From: an uncultured Collinsella sp.
Lineage (GTDB): Bacteria > Actinomycetota > Coriobacteriia > Coriobacteriales > Coriobacteriaceae
Reading direction: 5' to 3'
Length of the DNA: 8,522 nt
Assembly: GCA_900549135.1 (NCBI GenBank)
Contig: URNI01000079.1
Coordinates: 1 to 8,522, forward strand
The notes under the pieces are model-generated. The model did not search any database and was not told the origin of the DNA. It saw nothing but the letters and a program-made list of their open reading frames with translations. Every line of letters begins with the position of its first letter. Position 1 is the stretch's first letter. The position numbers were made by a program, and so were the translations under genes. Below are positions 6,168 to 8,522 of the stretch, one piece after another.

Positions 6168-6605
6168 TCAGATATCAGCCGCTAACTCACCGTCTCCTCG
6201 CCAAAGTGATACAGCTCCTCGTTGACCTTTTGGAGGCTGCACCCGCGATCGATGCAAAAAAATGATAATCGCATCGCGGCGGTCCTCGCAGTTAAGGACG
6301 CTTACCCCGGCAGCCGTCAGCGCACGGTTGGTTTCTTTGAGCGTCAGCGCCATCGCAAAGGCAATCTGCAGCACCTTATTGCGGCTCGGATGCCGCGCAC
6401 CGGTAAAGATCTGATAGCCAAAGGTCTCATTGAGATCGGCCATACGAACCACGCGCGAGCGCTCCAAGCCCTTTTCCTGCAGTAGCTGCTTCAGGTAGTT
6501 CGAAAGCGACGGGGCGGCAAAGTCGTGTTCTTTGATATAGCCATCGATGTTTGGCGCGTCGAGAAGCTCATTGAGCAACTCGTCAGTCAGCTTTTTATCG
6601 GGCAT
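6168..6605 (-). CDS. Small HTH (XRE-like) protein paired with the kinase; frameshifted at its C-terminus
   Basis: The uninterrupted frame gives 145 aa. Residues 32-108 look like a helical DNA-binding domain: SLSNYLKQLLQEKGLERSRV, then the turn and recognition region NETFGYQIFTGARHPSRNKV, then IAFAMALTLKETNRALTAAG. This resembles XRE-type regulators. After RRDAIIIF (109-116) the frame turns into an unlikely tail (LHRSRVQPPKGQ...). Dropping one T from the seven-T run (A run at 6256-6262 on +) continues instead as CIDRGCSLQKVNEELYHFGEE and stops at TAG 6182-6184, 140 aa in all. That tail is amphipathic, family-like and far more credible. The start at 6605 has GGAGGTGA seven bases upstream. The gene lies 39 bases after the lipoprotein and 98 before the kinase, so it is probably co-transcribed. 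It may be a regulator, or a kinase substrate or partner (inference). Confidence 0.8.
   Translation of the reverse strand: MPDKKLTDELLNELLDAPNIDGYIKEHDFAAPSLSNYLKQLLQEKGLERSRVVRMADLNETFGYQIFTGARHPSRNKVLQIAFAMALTLKETNRALTAAGVSVLNCEDRRDAIIIFLHRSRVQPPKGQRGAVSLWRGDGELAADI
6256..6262 (-). other. Frameshift site in the HTH gene (homopolymer of seven)
   Basis: The run A7 on + (T7 on the coding strand) reads ATT-TTT-TTG-CAT. With six T it would read ATT-TTT-TGC-ATC-GAT, restoring an in-frame tail up to the TAG at 6182. The cause could be a sequencing or assembly error, a real frameshift mutation, or slippage. A tRNA-Phe slip from UUU to the overlapping UUU in the +1 direction is possible in principle. 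Confidence 0.75.
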
Positions 6606-6644
6606 ACGACTTCACCTCCCATACGGCGCAACGGTAGCGACATG

Positions 6645-7190
6645 CTAGGCCAACACCCAGCTTGCAGTGGCAGACTTATCAAACATGTTGGCAAAATACA
6701 GTGCCTTCTTGATATCGCCATCAAAGTAGATATTGCCCGCCACAGAGCCACCAGCGGCAAGGGTACCAGACTGCAGCTCATCGGAGCCCTCGCTGTAGTA
6801 ACCCTGATTCTGCTGAGCGCCGTTGGCGTCCTCGCCCTTCCAGTCGTAGATGTTGTAATCTGCGCCCTCATCACCATTGTTGACGTACGTGACGTGAATG
6901 CCCGTCATGGTCGAACCGTCATAATTTGTGAGGCCGGGCTGGACGGAATCGACAACGACGGAAAGACCGGCAGCCGTGGTCACCGTCGCACCAACCGCCA
7001 GGTCAGTCGTAGACTGCTCTTCCTTCTTCGCCTCTTCCTTCTTGTCGCCATCGCCAGCGTCCTCGGTGACGGTCGCCTTATCGCTACCACAACCGGTAAG
7101 AAAACCGGCAGTCCCCAAGGCGACGGTGGCGAATGCGCCCAGTGCAGCGCGACGGCTCAGCAGCACTTCGTTTTCAAGCTTTTTCATCAT
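6645..7190 (-). CDS. Tat-type lipoprotein with DUF4352-like (telokin/Ig-like) domain
   Basis: A 181-aa surface lipoprotein. The N-terminus carries a twin-arginine-like motif (LSRRAALGAF, Arg13-Arg14), a hydrophobic core and a lipobox FLTG-C (Cys34), so it is predicted to be exported and lipid-anchored. A charged, flexible linker follows (TEDAGDGDKKEEAKKEEQ, 42-59). Residues about 64-181 form a beta-rich domain like DUF4352: VGATVTTAAGLSVVVDSV, GIHVTYVNNGDEG, YDWKGEDANG and ELQSGTLAAGGSVAGNIYF. Such domains are Ig-like and usually of unknown ligand. The start is ATG 7190 or the adjacent ATG 7187, behind AGGAAGG. It is the first gene of a likely operon with the HTH protein (39-base gap) and kinase. 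A link to the kinase as external sensor is inference only. Its ribosome site is inside a strong hairpin. Confidence 0.85.
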   Translation of the reverse strand: MMKKLENEVLLSRRAALGAFATVALGTAGFLTGCGSDKATVTEDAGDGDKKEEAKKEEQSTTDLAVGATVTTAAGLSVVVDSVQPGLTNYDGSTMTGIHVTYVNNGDEGADYNIYDWKGEDANGAQQNQGYYSEGSDELQSGTLAAGGSVAGNIYFDGDIKKALYFANMFDKSATASWVLA

Positions 7191-7192
7191 GC

Positions 7193-7246
7193 ATCCTTCC
7201 TACGATCCGGCTACCGTGCCGGCACACAGCACATCGTAGGAAGGAT
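7193..7246 (-). promoter_or_regulatory. Leader hairpin sequestering the lipoprotein ribosome binding site
   Basis: A perfect 14-bp inverted repeat pairs 7193-7206 (ATCCTTCCTACGAT) with 7233-7246 (ATCGTAGGAAGGAT). The 26-base loop contains a smaller stem CCGGC-TACCGT-GCCGG (7207-7222). In the lipoprotein mRNA the 3' arm is AUCGUAGGAAGGAU. It includes the AGGAAGG ribosome site and ends two bases before the AUG. The 5' arm is an exact anti-ribosome-site. Translation should therefore be blocked unless the stem is opened by a protein, ligand, temperature or a ribosome. A DNA-level operator is the alternative. Confidence 0.7.
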
Positions 7247-7257
7247 TAAACTTGAAT

Positions 7258-7287
7258 TCATTAGCTGAGAGCTAAGGCTGCGGTAAA
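7258..7287 (-). promoter_or_regulatory. Candidate promoter and palindromic operator of the lipoprotein-HTH-kinase operon
   Basis: On the - strand TTTACC (7282-7287) is followed after 18 bases by TAATGA (7258-7263), a weak promoter. Overlapping it is a perfect hyphenated palindrome TTAGCT-GAG-AGCTAA (7261-7275), a plausible repressor site covering the -10 and spacer. Transcription would start just before the sequestering hairpin. Confidence 0.4.
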
Positions 7288-7351
7288 CGGCCAATGCAGT
7301 TATCCAAACGCCGAGCAAACGCACTTTGCGCAACCGTCTGCTGGCAGTGCA

Positions 7352-7675
7352 TCAACCCACCGTGACGGATTCCCCGGTAAAGGTGCTCACAAGCAACAGG
7401 ATAAAGAAGGCCAAATAGCTGATGCTCAGCAGGTAGGCGATGACCAAAAAGGCAATCCATCCTACATTGGTCTTACCGTCGGCGCGGCGCTGCTCACGAC
7501 TGCGATAAAGCCAAATCGTCACGCCGATAGCAGTGATAAACAGTACGAGTGCCGCCGTAGCCAGCCCAGCAAGCACAAACATCACGCCAATGCCCACAGC
7601 GATGACCGGAAGCAGCAGCAAACCGCACCCGCATCCACCCGGACTATATACGGCAGACTGTCGGCGTCGCCTCAT
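7352..7675 (-). CDS. Small multi-pass membrane protein of unknown function, downstream of higBA
   Basis: No family was recognised. From ATG 7675 it is 107 aa with a basic N-terminus (MRRRRQSAVY), a PGGCGCG turn with two cysteines, a long hydrophobic region (19-57, probably two helices: LLLLPVIAVGIGVMFVLAG and ALVLFITAIGVTIWLY), and a charged loop (RSREQRRADGKTN). A third helix follows (72-98, WIAFLVIAYLLSISYLAFF) before a short tail. The ATG has only a weak GGTGG seven bases upstream. A GTG at 7705 in the same frame overlaps the higA stop codon (TAGTG) and would add ten residues through translational coupling, so the start is open. It reads directly on from higBA. No terminator is evident between its stop and the lipoprotein promoter, so read-through is possible. 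The role is unknown; a third component of the toxin-antitoxin operon is speculative. Confidence 0.65.
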   Translation of the reverse strand: MRRRRQSAVYSPGGCGCGLLLLPVIAVGIGVMFVLAGLATAALVLFITAIGVTIWLYRSREQRRADGKTNVGWIAFLVIAYLLSISYLAFFILLLVSTFTGESVTVG

Positions 7676-7704
7676 CGCCGCGCCACCCCCATCATCTTTG
7701 AGCA

Positions 7705-8046
7705 CTACAGTGCGATAGCCTGCTGAACAGGAACGATCTTGTCGAGTTCCGGTTCGATCCGCCTTTTCTCGGCCTCAAGGTCAAACGCCACCTGAGCGCG
7801 CAGCCAATAACCATCCGTCAGGCCAAAATAACGGCAAAGACGGAGGTCGGTGTCGGCCGTCACGCGACGTTTTCCCAAGACAATCTGCCCGATACGCTGA
7901 GCCGGAATCCCAGTCTCTTTCGCAAGGCGATATTGAGAAATGCCCATGGGAACAAGAAACTCCTCTTTGAGAAGCTCACCAGGAGTCACCGGCGACAGCA
8001 AATCGGCCGAAGTCTCATCACTTGTGATAATCGACGATTTCGACAT
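7705..8046 (-). CDS. higA: HigA-family antitoxin / transcriptional regulator
   Basis: A 113-aa protein of the HigA/VapI XRE-type antitoxin family. It neutralises the HigB toxin by complex formation and represses its own operon. The typical entry LLSPVTPGELLKEEFLVPMG (16-35) is followed by the HTH (about 36-60: ISQYRLAKETGIPAQRIGQI), then the family signature VLGKRRVTADTDLRLCRYFG and GYWLRAQVAFDLEAEK. The start at 8046 is preferred because it gives the usual length; AGGAG lies ten bases upstream. The open frame extends to 8121, but those residues overlap higB coding and look spurious. It overlaps the end of higB by 29 bases, the usual toxin-first order of higBA. Its stop overlaps a GTG of the next gene. 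Confidence 0.93.
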   Translation of the reverse strand: MSKSSIITSDETSADLLSPVTPGELLKEEFLVPMGISQYRLAKETGIPAQRIGQIVLGKRRVTADTDLRLCRYFGLTDGYWLRAQVAFDLEAEKRRIEPELDKIVPVQQAIAL

Positions 8047-8299
8047 TCCAAGCCATCTCCTGTCTCCACTCAAAACAGACCCGATAGCGCTCGTTAACAC
8101 GGATACTATATTGACCGGCACGATCGCCCTTCAAAGCTTCCAGGCGGTTGCCCGGTGGAACGCGAAGATCATCAAGCGAAGCACAAACCTGCAGTTGGCG
8201 AATCTTCCTCAACGCAACACGCTCAAAGGGCACGAACCTCCTGACCCGCACACCCATGGCAAAGCGTTCGGTATCCTCATCTTTATACGATGCAATCAT
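8018..8299 (-). CDS. higB: HigB-family toxin (RelE/ParE-like mRNA endonuclease)
   Basis: A 93-aa toxin of the HigB/RelE superfamily, a ribosome-dependent mRNase in studied members. Family features are VPFERVALRKIRQL, the highly conserved LRVPPGNRLEALKGDRAGQY (45-64), SIRVNERYRVCFEW and the C-terminal VEIVDYHK. Asp90, Tyr91 and His92 line up with the catalytic DYH of Proteus HigB. Position 54, His in that protein as I recall, is Glu here (NRLEAL). The length is normal and nothing is truncated, so it is predicted to be active. The start is ATG 8299, with a weak AAGG ribosome site about eight bases upstream, consistent with low toxin output. It is first in the operon, overlapping higA. Confidence 0.93.
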   Translation of the reverse strand: MIASYKDEDTERFAMGVRVRRFVPFERVALRKIRQLQVCASLDDLRVPPGNRLEALKGDRAGQYSIRVNERYRVCFEWRQEMAWNVEIVDYHK

Positions 8300-8310
8300 A
8301 GTATCGCCTT

Positions 8311-8356
8311 ACGTTAGTAACGTCAAACGTTTCTATAGACTTACATCTCTATTATA
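8311..8356 (-). promoter_or_regulatory. higBA promoter and probable HigA operator
   Basis: A perfect TATAAT lies on the - strand at 8351-8356; its -35 is poor (TAGAAA, 18-base spacer). Between it and the higB start is a perfect 13-base palindrome ACGTTA-G-TAACGT (8311-8323), with a second palindrome AAACGTTT right beside it (8325-8332). Antitoxin-bound operators commonly overlap the promoter or early leader, so this is the expected autorepression site of HigA. Confidence 0.6.
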
Positions 8357-8401
8357 TCGTACGTTTGTTCGTGTTTTCTAGAACAAATAGTCCTTTGCGC
8401 C

Positions 8402-8522
8402 TTAGTCAAGCAAAAGCAATCGTTTGTAGACATCGAGGCCTTTGAGAAGGATTTCCTCGTCGAAGAGCATGCTATAGGTATGCAGAGCGCTTGTGGCATA
8501 GGCGGGACAGCCATCCGAATCA
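8402..8522 (-). CDS. C-terminal end of an unrecognised protein (partial)
   Basis: A frame open to the right edge ends at TAA (8402-8404). The last 39 complete residues begin DSDGCPAYATSALHTYSMLF and end in ...KGLDVYKRLLLLD. The composition is that of a folded soluble protein with a C-terminal helix rich in Leu and Lys. The codon choice resembles the neighbours and no alternative frame is credible, so it is probably a real gene. The family cannot be named from this fragment. No clear terminator separates it from the higBA promoter. Confidence 0.55.
   Translation of the reverse strand, partial: DSDGCPAYATSALHTYSMLFDEEILLKGLDVYKRLLLLD

Noticed and set aside
6525..7268. 247-aa + strand open frame
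   Set aside because: It is antisense to the lipoprotein and HTH starts and covers the leader hairpin; no recognisable domain.

Overview
The window looks like chromosomal DNA from a GC-rich, Gram-positive gut actinobacterium of the Coriobacteriia, most likely Collinsella or a close relative. This is inferred from gene content and protein style: an ECF transporter subunit, a D-Asp ligase/racemase pair, a PcsB/CwlO-like secreted hydrolase, a Tat-type lipoprotein and an HTH protein beside a membrane Ser/Thr kinase. No rRNA or other marker confirms it. Coding density is high and no tRNA, IS element or CRISPR array was seen.

Layout. (1) 1-218 (+): the C-terminal end of an EcfT-type transporter subunit, closed by a strong bidirectional terminator at 248-284. 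(2) 344-2431 (-): an ATP-grasp ligase followed by an Asp/Glu racemase-family enzyme. The pair matches the known D-aspartate ligase plus aspartate racemase arrangement that makes and attaches the D-Asp cross-bridge of peptidoglycan. (3) 2666-3298 (+): a stand-alone MOSC-domain protein, divergent from the ligase across a 234-base region with inverted repeats. (4) 3532-4665 (+): a secreted peptidoglycan hydrolase (signal peptide, coiled coil, lysozyme-like domain). It is preceded by a cluster of TTCAAGTTGA-type symmetric sequences and followed by a strong terminator. (5) 7190-4704 (-): a probable three-gene operon of lipoprotein, small HTH protein and membrane-anchored Ser/Thr kinase. Its leader contains a perfect 14-bp hairpin that buries the lipoprotein's ribosome binding site. 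The HTH gene carries a one-base frameshift in a run of seven A (T on the coding strand). (6) 8299-7352 (-): a higB-higA toxin-antitoxin pair with an upstream palindromic operator, followed by a small membrane protein whose possible GTG start overlaps the higA stop. (7) 8522-8402 (-): the C-terminal end of an unrecognised gene.

Taken together, several genes concern the cell envelope: cross-bridge synthesis, wall hydrolysis, and a lipoprotein/kinase module that could sense the envelope (inference). The most novel candidates are the lipoprotein-HTH-kinase operon with its sequestering leader, and the small membrane protein coupled to HigBA.
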